Notes under the pieces: generated by a model | Seen by the model: only the letters and a program-made list of their open reading frames with translations | Database searches by the model: none | What the model was told of the DNA's origin: nothing | Made by a program: the position numbers and the translations under genes | From: Komagataeibacter xylinus NBRC 15237 | Lineage (GTDB): Bacteria; Pseudomonadota; Alphaproteobacteria; Acetobacterales; Acetobacteraceae | Direction: 5' to 3' | Assembly: GCF_001571345.1 (NCBI RefSeq) | Contig: NZ_BCTP01000001.1 | Coordinates: 124,001 to 188,000, forward strand | Length of the DNA stretch: 64,000 nucleotides | Shown here: piece by piece, positions 8,115 to 16,498 of the stretch | Position numbering within the stretch: position 1 is the stretch's first letter | Layout of the letters: each line of letters starts with the position of its first letter

Positions 8115-8837
8115 ATGATCTGGATTGGTATCTGCCTGCTTGGCGTGATTGCGCTTGTGCCAGCACTCCTGTCGTTCCGCCGCGCCACGCTGCTGCGTGA
8201 CGAGCGTGAAAGCGCGCTAGTGCTGCATCAGGCCCAGTTGGCCGAACTCGAGCGCGACCTGGCCGAAGGCATGATCGCGCCCACCGAGCATGACAGCGCG
8301 CGGCTGGAAATCCAGCGCCGCGTGCTCGGCGCGGACATGCTGCCTGCCTTCATTGCCCGCAAGGGCGCCTCAACCGGGGCGATTGCGGCTGCCCTCGTGG
8401 GCCTGCCGGTTGCGGCCATTGCGCTGTACATGACCGTGGGCCATCCCGGCCTGCCCGCCCAGCCGCTGGCCCCGCGCCTTGTGGCGCTGCAGAAGGAAGA
8501 CCACCGCAACGATGCGCTGATCGACCGCCTGCGCGACCAACTCAGGCAGATCCCGCCCGGTGATCCGAGCCTGTTCCAGGGTTACGTGCTGCTTGGCCAG
8601 GCCGAGGCCGGGCGCGACCATTACGCCGCCGCCGCCCAGGCCTGGCGCAGCGCCATCGAGCAGCGCTTCGACCCCGAGGTGGCAGCCCGCGCGGCTGAAG
8701 CGCAGATGATGGCTGATGATGGCCATATCTCGCCCGAAACCGCCGACCTGTACCGCCGCGCGCTTGATGCCGCCCCGCCGGATGCCCCGTGGCGCATGAC
8801 GGTGCAGCAGCGCATTGCGCAGTCGGAACATCAGTAA
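8115..8837 (+). CDS. ccmI: Cytochrome c maturation TPR protein CcmI
   Basis: 240 residues. The first TM helix is at residues 1-21, then a cytoplasmic heptad-rich region (LHQAQLAELERDLAEGMIAP) typical of CcmI, a second TM at about 94-115 (GAIAAALVGLPVAAIALYM), and a periplasmic TPR-like helical part (GYVLLGQAEAGRDHYAAAAQ). It binds the C-terminus of apocytochromes and hands them to CcmH/CcmF. It starts 7 bases after the ccmH stop. The C-terminal TPR domain is short compared with Rhodobacter CcmI. Confidence 0.9.
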   Translation: MIWIGICLLGVIALVPALLSFRRATLLRDERESALVLHQAQLAELERDLAEGMIAPTEHDSARLEIQRRVLGADMLPAFIARKGASTGAIAAALVGLPVAAIALYMTVGHPGLPAQPLAPRLVALQKEDHRNDALIDRLRDQLRQIPPGDPSLFQGYVLLGQAEAGRDHYAAAAQAWRSAIEQRFDPEVAARAAEAQMMADDGHISPETADLYRRALDAAPPDAPWRMTVQQRIAQSEHQ

Positions 8838-8922
8838 CCGGCACATCAATAACGCGCTATTGCGGCCTGCCGGGGGCTTTTACGCTTGCAAGCCTGCCCG
8901 TGCCGGGCGGAAAGTGATGGGC

Positions 8923-9102
8923 ATGAGCAAGGATACATCCCCTACCTCCGCCCCTGCTGCCGATAACGCGCAGGACGAAGCGGCCAAGGAAGCCGCATTG
9001 CTGAAACAGCCCGCCGAGGCCGATGAAGTGGGTGGGCCAAAGGGGCCGGAACCCACCCGCTACGGCGACTGGACGGTCAAGGGCCGCTGCGTGGATTTCT
9101 AA
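8923..9102 (+). CDS. DUF1674 protein (succinate dehydrogenase assembly factor 4-like)
   Basis: 59 residues, Ala/Asp/Glu-rich at the start, with the C-terminal family signature GGPKGPEPTRYGDWTVKGRC followed by VDF. This motif defines DUF1674, the bacterial relative of SDHAF4, which assists assembly of flavinylated succinate dehydrogenase. GGAAAG at 8909-8914 favours ATG 8923 over ATG 8917. It lies 85 bases after ccmI, probably as the last gene of the ccm transcript, and is followed by a dispersed palindromic repeat. Confidence 0.85.
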   Translation: MSKDTSPTSAPAADNAQDEAAKEAALLKQPAEADEVGGPKGPEPTRYGDWTVKGRCVDF

Positions 9103-9130
9103 TCCTGCTGCCCATTTCCTTAAAAAATAA

Positions 9131-9213
9131 TAGAAGTTTTTGGGTGCCGCCTTTTTTCAAAAAGGCGGCGTCCTTTTGAAGCTTTTTGAAAAAAGCTTCA
9201 CCAAAAACTTTTG
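9131..9213 (-). repeat. Dispersed two-hairpin palindromic element, copy 2 (full length)
   Basis: Read on the minus strand: hairpin 1 GGTGAAGCTTTTTTCAAAAA followed by GCTTC, a short linker ending GGAC, then hairpin 2 GCCGCCTTTTTGAAAAAAGG followed by CGGC, and ACCCAAAAACTTCTATTATT. It fills the gap between the convergent genes ending at 9102 (+) and 9215 (-). This is one of the best-preserved copies. Confidence 0.88.
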
Positions 9214-9214
9214 C

Positions 9215-9733
9215 TCAGAGTTCGTTGGGTAGCGGACCACGGCCGAAGGATGTCTGCCGCGCGCGGTGCCCCGGCGGCGGCACGTTGCATGAGATCAGGT
9301 AGATCCCGGCCACGAATACAAGCTGCGAGAGCGAATTGAACCACAGCGCGAGTTCATACACCGCATCCGCCGTTACGGCCTGATAGAGTGCATAGGCTGC
9401 AAACGGAATGGAAATAGGCCGCATGCCCGCCAGCATGATGCGAAAGGGGTTCTGGTAGCCTGGCCGCACCATGGCCCGCATGCGATGGATGCCGATGTAG
9501 AAAATCACCTCGAAAAACCAGCCCAGCACATTGGTAATGAGGTTGTTGATCGTCATGCCATCAAGCACCAGCAGGGCGGAAATGGAGGCGGCGGAGAGCA
9601 CGATCGAGCCGACCTGAAAACTCATGCCCACGTCCATCGCCGTCAGGCGCTCGGGCAGCGCATCGGCAACAGGCTGGAAAATCCGGTCCAGCAGCCAAGC
9701 GTCGAACTGATTGACGCGTTCACCAAATGACAT
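9215..9733 (-). CDS. Integral membrane protein, unknown
   Basis: 172 residues with an amphipathic N-terminus (MSFGERVNQFDAWLLDRIFQ) and four likely transmembrane segments (about residues 40-58, 62-82, 104-123, 130-148). There is no signal peptide and no catalytic motif I recognise. The C-terminus is basic and polar (PPPGHRARQTSFGRGPLPNE). The gene lies 24 bases downstream of the serine hydrolase on the same strand, so it may share that transcript. Confidence 0.7.
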   Translation of the reverse strand: MSFGERVNQFDAWLLDRIFQPVADALPERLTAMDVGMSFQVGSIVLSAASISALLVLDGMTINNLITNVLGWFFEVIFYIGIHRMRAMVRPGYQNPFRIMLAGMRPISIPFAAYALYQAVTADAVYELALWFNSLSQLVFVAGIYLISCNVPPPGHRARQTSFGRGPLPNEL

Positions 9734-9757
9734 GACAGTTCCCAGCCTTTTCTCTCA

Positions 9758-10927
9758 TCACGCGCAGGCAGCAGCCACGACCGCATCAGGGTAGCTGCCC
9801 GCCATGCCCGCCAGCGCGGTGTTGCTGAGCATGACAATGCTCATGCCCCGCGCCCGGTCCACCACCCATTGATGCCCGTACACACCGCCCCATGTAAAAC
9901 TCCCCGCGCTGAGCGGCGTGCGCGCGGCAGTGGAGTCGGTTATGACCGCCCCGCCATAACCGAAGCCACGCCCGCGCATGAGCGGCCCCATCTCGATCAT
10001 GCCCGTGGCATTACGCCCGAACAGCATGGCCGATACGGGCGAGAGCAGCCCTTCGCCACCAAGCCGTATCGCCTCGAGAAACGCCATGAATTCCGGCGCA
10101 TTCCCCACCATGCCTGCCCCGCCCGAAGGGTAGGAGGCCGGGTCATAAATCCGCTCAGGCGCAAAACGGATGGCCCCCACCCCGCCGCCAGGCAGCAGGC
10201 GGGGCAGCACGTATTGCGCGCCCATGCGGATGGGGGCGGGCCTGCCGTCGGCATAGCAGGTGGCGAGCGTGCCGGGCGGTGGCGGGGCAAAACCCGTCTG
10301 CTTCCAGCCCAGCGGGCCGCCCACATACTGATGCAACGCCTCGGGCAATGCGCATCCGGCCACGGATTCGATCACGCCGCCCATCACGTCCAGCCCCAGC
10401 GAATAGGCCCATCCCTGCCCCGGCGCGAAGATGAGGCGCGTGGTGGCCAGCCGCGCCAGATTATCGGCCAGCGAAAGCCCCGGCTCGGCAATGCCGTCGG
10501 ACACGCCCGCACGGGTATAGGGATTGTTATCCTGCGGAAAGGAGAAACTGTATGTCAGCCCGCTGGTATGGGTAAGCAACTGGTGCGAGGTGATCTGGCA
10601 GGGGCCGCCACCCGGCAGGGCAGGACAGAAATCGGGCAGGTAGCGCGTGATCGGGGCATGAAGGTCGAGCCGTCCCGCCTCCGCCAGGGCCAGCGCCACG
10701 GCGGTGATGGCCGGCTTGGTCAGCGAGGCGAGGCGGAAGGGTGTTCCGATCTGCATCGGGCGTCCGGCCTCGCGGTCGGCAAGCCCCACGGCCTCGCGCA
10801 CCACCACCTCGCTATCAACGGCAACCAGCACCACCGCGCCGACCAGACGGCCTGCGGCCACGGCACTTTCCATGACATCACGCACCCGCCCGGCCATGCG
10901 GGCCGTTTCCGGCTGGGTTATGGACAT
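9758..10927 (-). CDS. Serine hydrolase of the beta-lactamase/class C esterase (EstB-like) family
   Basis: 389 residues without a signal peptide, so cytoplasmic. The nucleophile motif S-x-x-K is FRLASLTKPAITAVAL (about residue 68), and the Tyr motif is WAYSLGLDVMGGVIE (Y-S/A-x). The third motif is in the GHQWVVD region near residue 350. ITSHQLLTHTSGLTYSF is the conserved H-x-x-G-L segment. Related proteins hydrolyse short-chain esters or lactones and sometimes transesterify; beta-lactamase activity is usually negligible. ATG 10927 stands 74 bases from the divergent M16 peptidase start. Confidence 0.88.
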   Translation of the reverse strand: MSITQPETARMAGRVRDVMESAVAAGRLVGAVVLVAVDSEVVVREAVGLADREAGRPMQIGTPFRLASLTKPAITAVALALAEAGRLDLHAPITRYLPDFCPALPGGGPCQITSHQLLTHTSGLTYSFSFPQDNNPYTRAGVSDGIAEPGLSLADNLARLATTRLIFAPGQGWAYSLGLDVMGGVIESVAGCALPEALHQYVGGPLGWKQTGFAPPPPGTLATCYADGRPAPIRMGAQYVLPRLLPGGGVGAIRFAPERIYDPASYPSGGAGMVGNAPEFMAFLEAIRLGGEGLLSPVSAMLFGRNATGMIEMGPLMRGRGFGYGGAVITDSTAARTPLSAGSFTWGGVYGHQWVVDRARGMSIVMLSNTALAGMAGSYPDAVVAAACA

Positions 10928-11001
10928 GATCGTGTTCCTTCATGACTGGCAGCGCAACACGCGAACTGGCCCCCGCCCGCAAAGCGGCGTAACCTTGTGG
11001 C

Positions 11002-13692
11002 ATGATAGCACGCCTGTTTTCCAAGACATTATGCCTCTCCCTCCTGTTATGCGGTAGCACGCTTGCCACACTTCCGCAGGCAGGGGCCGCAACGCCCGCG
11101 CCCCAGCCTGACATGCCGGTGCAGGCCACCCTGCCCAACGGGCTGCGGGTCGTGATCGTGCCTGACCGGCTGGCCCCGGTCGTGAGCACCGAGATCAATT
11201 ACCTGGCCGGTTCGGCCGCGGCGCTGGCGGGCTTTCCCGGCACGGCGCATGCGCTCGAGCACATGATGTTTCGCGGCAGCGAGGGGCTGGACCGTGACCA
11301 GCTTGCCGCCATCGGGGCCAGGCTGGGCGGCAACTACAATGCCGACACGACGGAAAACGTGACGCAGTTCTTCTACACCGCCCCGGCGGAAAACCTCGAC
11401 GTGCTGCTGCATATCGAAGCCCTGCGCATGAAGGGCCTGACACTGGCCGCCGATGACTGGGCGCATGAGCGCGGCGCGATCGAGCAGGAAGTCTCGCGCG
11501 ACCTGTCGAGCCCCGGCTATGTGTACCTGGCCCGGCTGCAATCCATCCTGTTTGCAAACACGCCCTACGCGCATGACGCGCTGGGCAGCAGGCCATCGTT
11601 TGACAAGACCGACACCGCCCTGCTGCGCCGCTTCTACCGCGACTGGTATGCCCCCAACAACGCCATTCTGGTCATTGCCGGTGATGTTGACCCCGCCCGC
11701 ACCATGGCGCAGGTGCGCGCGGCCTTTGGCGCCATTCCCGCCCGCACCCTGCCCGCGCGCGCGCAGGTCCATCCCGGCCCGGTCCATGCCCAGACGCTGC
11801 ATTTCCCCACCGACTACCCGGTGGGGCTGGTGGCCATTGCCAGCCGCATGCCCGGCCAGAACAGCCATGATTATGCCGCTGCCCGCATTCTGGCCGACGT
11901 GCTGTGCAGCCAGCGCGGGGCGCTGTACGAACTCGTGCCACAGGGCCGTGCGCTGCTGTCGAGCTTTGATTTTGTGACCAAGGCGGATGCGGGCATCGGC
12001 ATTGCCATTGCCGCCTTCCCCAAAGGCGGCGAGGCGGCTCCCCTGCAGGCCCGCATGCAGGATATATTGAAAACCCTGCGTGAAAACGGCGTGCCCGCCG
12101 ATCTGGTCGAGGCCGCGAAACGCAAGGAACTGGCCCAGCTTGGTTTTGCCGCCAACAGCATTGCAGGCCTTGCGGAAAGCTGGTCGGAGGCACAGGCGAT
12201 CATGGGCCTTCAATCGCCCGATGATGAAGCCACCGCCTTTGCTGCCGTCACACCGGAGGACGTCAACCGCCTGGCCCGGCAGGTGCTTGACCCGCAGCAG
12301 GCCATCACCGCCATCCTCACCCCGCGTGATGGTGGCCATCCGGTTGAGGGCAAGGGCTTTGGCGGCTCGGAATCCTTCGCCTCCACCCCCGACCACCCCG
12401 TCAGCCTGCCGCAATGGGCCAATGACAGCCTGATGGGCGTGAATGCACCCACGCCCTCCGCCCAGCCTGCCGCCTTCACGCTGCCCAACGGGCTGCGCCT
12501 GATCGTGCGCCCGGCCACGGTCAGCCACACGGTCAGCCTGTACGGCACCATCCGCCAGAATGAGGACATGCAGGAGCCGCCGGGCAAGGAAGGCATTGCC
12601 GACATAACCGATGAGATGTTCCGCTACGGCAGCACCACGCATGACCGGATCGGGCTGCAAAAGGCGCTGGATGACATCGCCGCCACCGAAAGTGCCGGGT
12701 CCGATTTCAGCCTGAGCGTGCTGACACCCGATTTCGAGCGTGGACTTGCCCTGCTGGCGGAAAATGAACTGCACCCCGCCCTGCCCGAGGCCGCCTTCAG
12801 GGTGGTGCAGGCCAATGCGGCGGCCTCGCTGTCCGGGCTGCTGCATTCGCCTGACTATCTGTTTGGCCGCGCAATGCAGGCCGCCGTCTCGCCCAAGGGT
12901 GATCCGTCGCTGCGGCAGGCCGAGCCCGCGGGCATCATGAAACTCAGCGTGGCAGACTGCCGCGCCTTTTACGCCGCCGCCTACCGGCCTGACCTGACCA
13001 CAATCGTCATTACCGGCGATATCACGCCCGATGCCGCCTACAAGGCCATTGCCCGCACCTTTGGCGCCTGGCAGGCCACAGGCCCGACCCCCGTGGTTGA
13101 CCTGCCGCAGCGCCCCGAAAGCCGGGCCAGCGTGACCCGCGTGCCCGACCCGTCCAGCACGCAGGCCACGGTGTCCCTGCCCGAGAGCCTTGGGCTGACG
13201 GCGACCAACCCGGAGCATTTCGCGCTCAACCTGGGCAACGAGATTCTGGGTTCGGGCTTTTCATCGCGTCTGTATCGCGACCTGCGGGTGCGCACCGGCT
13301 ATGTCTATACCGTGCGCAGCCACCTGACATGGAAGCGCCAGCGCGCGGCCTACAGCATCTCGTTCGGCGCTGACCCGCAGAAAGTGGACGCCGCGCGGAA
13401 TGCTGCGATACAGGACATCATCGCCATGCAGACCCGGCCCGTCAGCGCGGATGAACTGGCCATGGCGCGCGCGGGCATGCTGCGTGGCCTTGCGCTGCAA
13501 TCGGCCAGCCTCGACACCATTGCAGCAGGCTACCTGCACTTCAGCGATCTTGGCCTGCCGCTCAACCAGAACGATATCGCAGCCCGGGCCTATTACACCC
13601 TGAGTGCGGACGCGATCCGCGATGCCTTCCGCAAATGGATCCGCCCCGATGACCTTGCCGAGATCATCAAGGGCCCACCCGCAACACGATAA
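11002..13692 (+). CDS. M16 family zinc peptidase (pitrilysin/insulinase type), secreted
   Basis: 896 residues with a signal peptide (about residues 1-29, LCLSLLLCGSTLATLPQAGA). Two tandem M16 halves are present. The N-terminal half carries the inverted zinc motif HALEH (in AHALEHMMFRGSEGLDRD), with the downstream Glu in HERGAIEQEVSRDL. The C-terminal half starts near FTLPNGLRLIVRPATVSH and lacks HxxEH, as expected. This is the single-chain two-repeat arrangement of periplasmic processing proteases. The substrate is unknown. A signal peptide at the first ATG supports the start. Confidence 0.93.
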   Translation: MIARLFSKTLCLSLLLCGSTLATLPQAGAATPAPQPDMPVQATLPNGLRVVIVPDRLAPVVSTEINYLAGSAAALAGFPGTAHALEHMMFRGSEGLDRDQLAAIGARLGGNYNADTTENVTQFFYTAPAENLDVLLHIEALRMKGLTLAADDWAHERGAIEQEVSRDLSSPGYVYLARLQSILFANTPYAHDALGSRPSFDKTDTALLRRFYRDWYAPNNAILVIAGDVDPARTMAQVRAAFGAIPARTLPARAQVHPGPVHAQTLHFPTDYPVGLVAIASRMPGQNSHDYAAARILADVLCSQRGALYELVPQGRALLSSFDFVTKADAGIGIAIAAFPKGGEAAPLQARMQDILKTLRENGVPADLVEAAKRKELAQLGFAANSIAGLAESWSEAQAIMGLQSPDDEATAFAAVTPEDVNRLARQVLDPQQAITAILTPRDGGHPVEGKGFGGSESFASTPDHPVSLPQWANDSLMGVNAPTPSAQPAAFTLPNGLRLIVRPATVSHTVSLYGTIRQNEDMQEPPGKEGIADITDEMFRYGSTTHDRIGLQKALDDIAATESAGSDFSLSVLTPDFERGLALLAENELHPALPEAAFRVVQANAAASLSGLLHSPDYLFGRAMQAAVSPKGDPSLRQAEPAGIMKLSVADCRAFYAAAYRPDLTTIVITGDITPDAAYKAIARTFGAWQATGPTPVVDLPQRPESRASVTRVPDPSSTQATVSLPESLGLTATNPEHFALNLGNEILGSGFSSRLYRDLRVRTGYVYTVRSHLTWKRQRAAYSISFGADPQKVDAARNAAIQDIIAMQTRPVSADELAMARAGMLRGLALQSASLDTIAAGYLHFSDLGLPLNQNDIAARAYYTLSADAIRDAFRKWIRPDDLAEIIKGPPATR

Positions 13693-13704
13693 AAACAGAT
13701 GAAC

Positions 13705-13783
13705 GTTTTTGGTAAAGCTTTTTTCAAAAAGCTTCGCAAGACGCCGCCTTTTTGAAAAAAGGCGGCACCCAGAAACTTTTATT
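13705..13783 (+). repeat. Dispersed two-hairpin palindromic element, copy 3 (full length)
   Basis: Plus orientation: GTTTTTGGTAAAGCTTTTTT then CAAAAAGCTTCGCAAGAC, followed by GCCGCCTTTTTGAAAAAAGG, then CGGCACCCAGAAACTTTTAT. It lies between the convergent genes ending at 13692 (+) and 13885 (-). It is followed immediately by a separate conventional terminator hairpin. A chance open frame beginning MVKLFSKSF arises from this copy. Confidence 0.88.
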
Positions 13784-13800
13784 CTTCTCTCTCAATACAA

Positions 13801-13837
13801 AAAAAGGGCGGTGCATTCCTGCACCGCCCTTTTTCAT
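13801..13837 (-). terminator. Rho-independent terminator of rpsA (bidirectional)
   Basis: Stem GGGCGGTGCA / TGCACCGCCC (10 bp) with a TTCC loop, flanked by an A-run on the left and a T-run on the right, so it can work in both directions. It lies 48 bases past the rpsA stop on the minus strand and 109 bases after the M16 peptidase stop on the plus strand. Confidence 0.9.
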
Positions 13838-13884
13838 GCCCGGCTCCAGCCCACGCCTGCGCGGGCCGGAGCCTGTGGCTCGGA

Positions 13885-15582
13885 TCAGCTCTCGGCGTTA
13901 CGGCGACGGATCGCGGCACCCAGAATGTCACCCAGCGACGCACCGCTATCGGAAGAACCGTAGTCGGTGATCGCCTGCTTGTCTTCCTCGACCTCACGGC
14001 CGCGGATGGTCAGGGCCAGCTTGCGGGCAGCACGGTCAACCGACACGACCTTCGCATCGACACGCTCGCCAACGGCGAAGCGCTCGGGGCGCTGGTCGGC
14101 CTTGTCACGGGCCAGTTCCGCACGGCGGATGAAGCCGGTCAGAACGTCGTCAACCTTCACCTCGATGCCGTTCGCCTGCACCGCGGTCACGATGCAGGTT
14201 ACGACCGCACCCTTCTGCACCTTGCTCAGCGTGTCGGCTGCGGGGTCTTCATGCAGCTGCTTGATGCCCAGCGAGATGCGCTCTTTCTCCACGTCCACGT
14301 CCAGAACCTTGGCCTTTACGACCTGGCCCTTCTCGTAGTGGCTCATGGCGACTTCGCCCGCCTCGTCCCACGACAGGTCGGACATGTGAACCATGCCATC
14401 GATGTCGGCGGAGAGGCCGATGAACAGGCCGAACTCGGTGATGTTGCGGATCTCGCCTTCCACCACGGAACCAACCTTGTGTTCCTCGGCGAACTGCTCC
14501 CACGGGTTGCGCTGCACCTGCTTCAGGCCCAGCGAGATGCGGCGCTTCGCGCTGTCCACATCCAGAACCATCACATCGACTTCCTGCGAAGTGGCGACGA
14601 TCTTGCCCGGATGGACGTTCTTCTTCGTCCAGGACATCTCGGACACGTGCACCAGGCCTTCGACGCCCGGCTCGAGTTCCACGAATGCACCGTAGTCGGT
14701 GATGTTCGTGACGCGACCGGTGTAGCGGGCACCCGGCGGATACTTGATCGCCACGTTCTCCCACGGGTCAGCCTCAAGCTGCTTCATGCCCAGCGAGATG
14801 CGCTGCGTGTCGGGGTTGAAGCGGATGACCTGCACGCGGACCGGCTGGCCGATCTGCAGCGCCTCGGACGGGTGGTTGATGCGCTTCCATGCGATATCGG
14901 TCACATGCAGCAGGCCATCGACGCCACCAAGGTCAACGAACGCACCGTAATCGGTGATGTTCTTGACCACGCCATCGAGGATCATGCCTTCCTTCAGGCC
15001 CTGGATCAGCTCGCTGCGCTGTTCCGCACGGGTCTCTTCGAGCACGGCGCGACGCGAAACGACGATGTTGCCGCGCGCGCGGTCCATCTTCAGGATCTGG
15101 AACGGCTGGGGCACGCCCATCAGCGGGGTCACATCGCGCACGGGGCGGATGTCCACCTGGCTGCCCGGCAGGAACGCCATTGCGCCGCCGAGGTCGACCG
15201 TGAAGCCACCCTTGACGCGGCCATAGATCGTGCCGTTGACGCGCTGGTTGCCTTCGAACGCCTTTTCAAGGTTCGACCAAGCTTCCTCGCGGCGGGCCTT
15301 CTCGCGCGACAGGACAATGGACCCGTCACGATCTTCGTACCGCTCGACGAACAGTTCGATGACATCACCCGGCTTGACATCGGGGGTAACGCCCGGCGGG
15401 CCGAATTCCTTGAGGGAAACGCGCCCTTCGCTTTTCAGGCCGACATCGACGATGGCGTATTCATCCGTCAGGCGAACGACGCGACCGGTAACGACGGAAC
15501 CGTCAAACGCGGAATCGCGACCGAGGGTTTCCTCGAGGAGATCGGCAAAGTTCTCGACGGGCTGTGTTGTGGCTGAAGCCAT
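13885..15582 (-). CDS. rpsA: 30S ribosomal protein S1
   Basis: 565 residues with six S1 RNA-binding repeats. Clear repeat cores include GVVKNITDYGAFVDLGGVDG, GRVTNITDYGAFVELEPGVE and GEIRNITEFGLFIGLSADID. S1 recruits mRNA to the 30S subunit. The gene order aroA-cmk-rpsA is the usual alphaproteobacterial one. 274 bases separate cmk from rpsA, room for its own promoter; a TTGACA box (minus strand, 15813-15808) occurs there but only with a weak -10, so I do not annotate it. The long plus-strand frame opposite is a codon-bias shadow. Confidence 0.98.
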   Translation of the reverse strand: MASATTQPVENFADLLEETLGRDSAFDGSVVTGRVVRLTDEYAIVDVGLKSEGRVSLKEFGPPGVTPDVKPGDVIELFVERYEDRDGSIVLSREKARREEAWSNLEKAFEGNQRVNGTIYGRVKGGFTVDLGGAMAFLPGSQVDIRPVRDVTPLMGVPQPFQILKMDRARGNIVVSRRAVLEETRAEQRSELIQGLKEGMILDGVVKNITDYGAFVDLGGVDGLLHVTDIAWKRINHPSEALQIGQPVRVQVIRFNPDTQRISLGMKQLEADPWENVAIKYPPGARYTGRVTNITDYGAFVELEPGVEGLVHVSEMSWTKKNVHPGKIVATSQEVDVMVLDVDSAKRRISLGLKQVQRNPWEQFAEEHKVGSVVEGEIRNITEFGLFIGLSADIDGMVHMSDLSWDEAGEVAMSHYEKGQVVKAKVLDVDVEKERISLGIKQLHEDPAADTLSKVQKGAVVTCIVTAVQANGIEVKVDDVLTGFIRRAELARDKADQRPERFAVGERVDAKVVSVDRAARKLALTIRGREVEEDKQAITDYGSSDSGASLGDILGAAIRRRNAES

Positions 15583-15856
15583 GAGTTACTCGTAAATCCT
15601 GTAACCACATCATGACCGCGCGGCGGCGGATGTGGACAATCCTGCGCCCCCGCCTGCCCGCCTGCGCGGTAACATGGGAACGACTTGCCCGGGCTCCGCG
15701 CCACGACACGGTCGCGGCACGCCTGCGGGCCAGATGTGAAAGACCATGCCCCGGCGCAGGCGCGCGGGGCATATACCGTTGAGCACAGACACCCTACGGG
15801 CGGCGTATGTCAATAAAAACCGTGCCGGGAGCGCATGGTTCGCGCACAAAAGCGCG

Positions 15857-16498
15857 CTAGCGTGTCCTGAGCGCCACGATCCGCAGGGCCTCGGCCAGGA
15901 CGGCGGCGGCATCGAGGTGGTCGGTCTCGATATGCACGGCGTCATCCGCCGGGCGCAGGGGCGCGGTGGCGCGGGCGGAATCGGCGGCGTCACGCGCCGC
16001 GATCTCGCGCTCCACCTGTGCAATCCGGGCTGCGCGGTCAGGGGCGTCGGGGTCGGTGGCCATCTGCTCCCACCGCCGCTCGGCGCGCGTGCGGGCCGAT
16101 GCCGTGATGTAGAGCTTGACCTGAGCATCGGGGAAGATGACCGTACCGATATCGCGCCCGTCAAGCACCGCGCCATGCGTGCCGGCAAAGCGGCGCTGCA
16201 CATCAACGAGCACCCGGCGCACGGCGGGCTGGGCGGCCACGAGGCTTGCGGCACGGTCCACCTCGGGCACGCGCAGGTCGGTGCGGCGTAGGTCTTCCAT
16301 GCCGACGGTGGCGGCAAATTCCTCTGCCGGGGCAGTGGCGGGGTCATGGCCCGCGTCGAGCATGCGCCGCCCGGTGGCGCGGTAGAGCAGGCCGGTATCG
16401 AGATAGGGCAGGCCCAGCGCCTCGGCCAGGCTGCGGGCCAGCGTGCCCTTGCCCGCCGCGGCCGGGCCGTCCACCGCTATGACCAGGCGCTGCGTCAT
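15857..16498 (-). CDS. cmk: Cytidylate kinase
   Basis: 213 residues. The P-loop is VDGPAAAGKGTLARSLAEAL (about residues 9-28), followed by LPYLDTGLLYRA, DGRDIGTVIFPDAQVKLYIT, and the lid region ARTRAERRW. It phosphorylates CMP and dCMP with ATP. The start overlaps the aroA stop by ATGA (16495-16498), indicating translational coupling. Confidence 0.97.
   Translation of the reverse strand: MTQRLVIAVDGPAAAGKGTLARSLAEALGLPYLDTGLLYRATGRRMLDAGHDPATAPAEEFAATVGMEDLRRTDLRVPEVDRAASLVAAQPAVRRVLVDVQRRFAGTHGAVLDGRDIGTVIFPDAQVKLYITASARTRAERRWEQMATDPDAPDRAARIAQVEREIAARDAADSARATAPLRPADDAVHIETDHLDAAAVLAEALRIVALRTR

Noticed and set aside
11047-13218. 723-codon open frame opposite the M16 peptidase
   Set aside because: Codon-bias shadow of the plus-strand gene; His/Gly/Gln-rich with no family features.
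14251-15576. 441-codon open frame opposite rpsA
   Set aside because: Antisense shadow in a highly conserved, biased gene.
15583-15856. rpsA promoter with TTGACA at 15808-15813
   Set aside because: -35 is good but no acceptable -10 at 16-18 bases, so not annotated.
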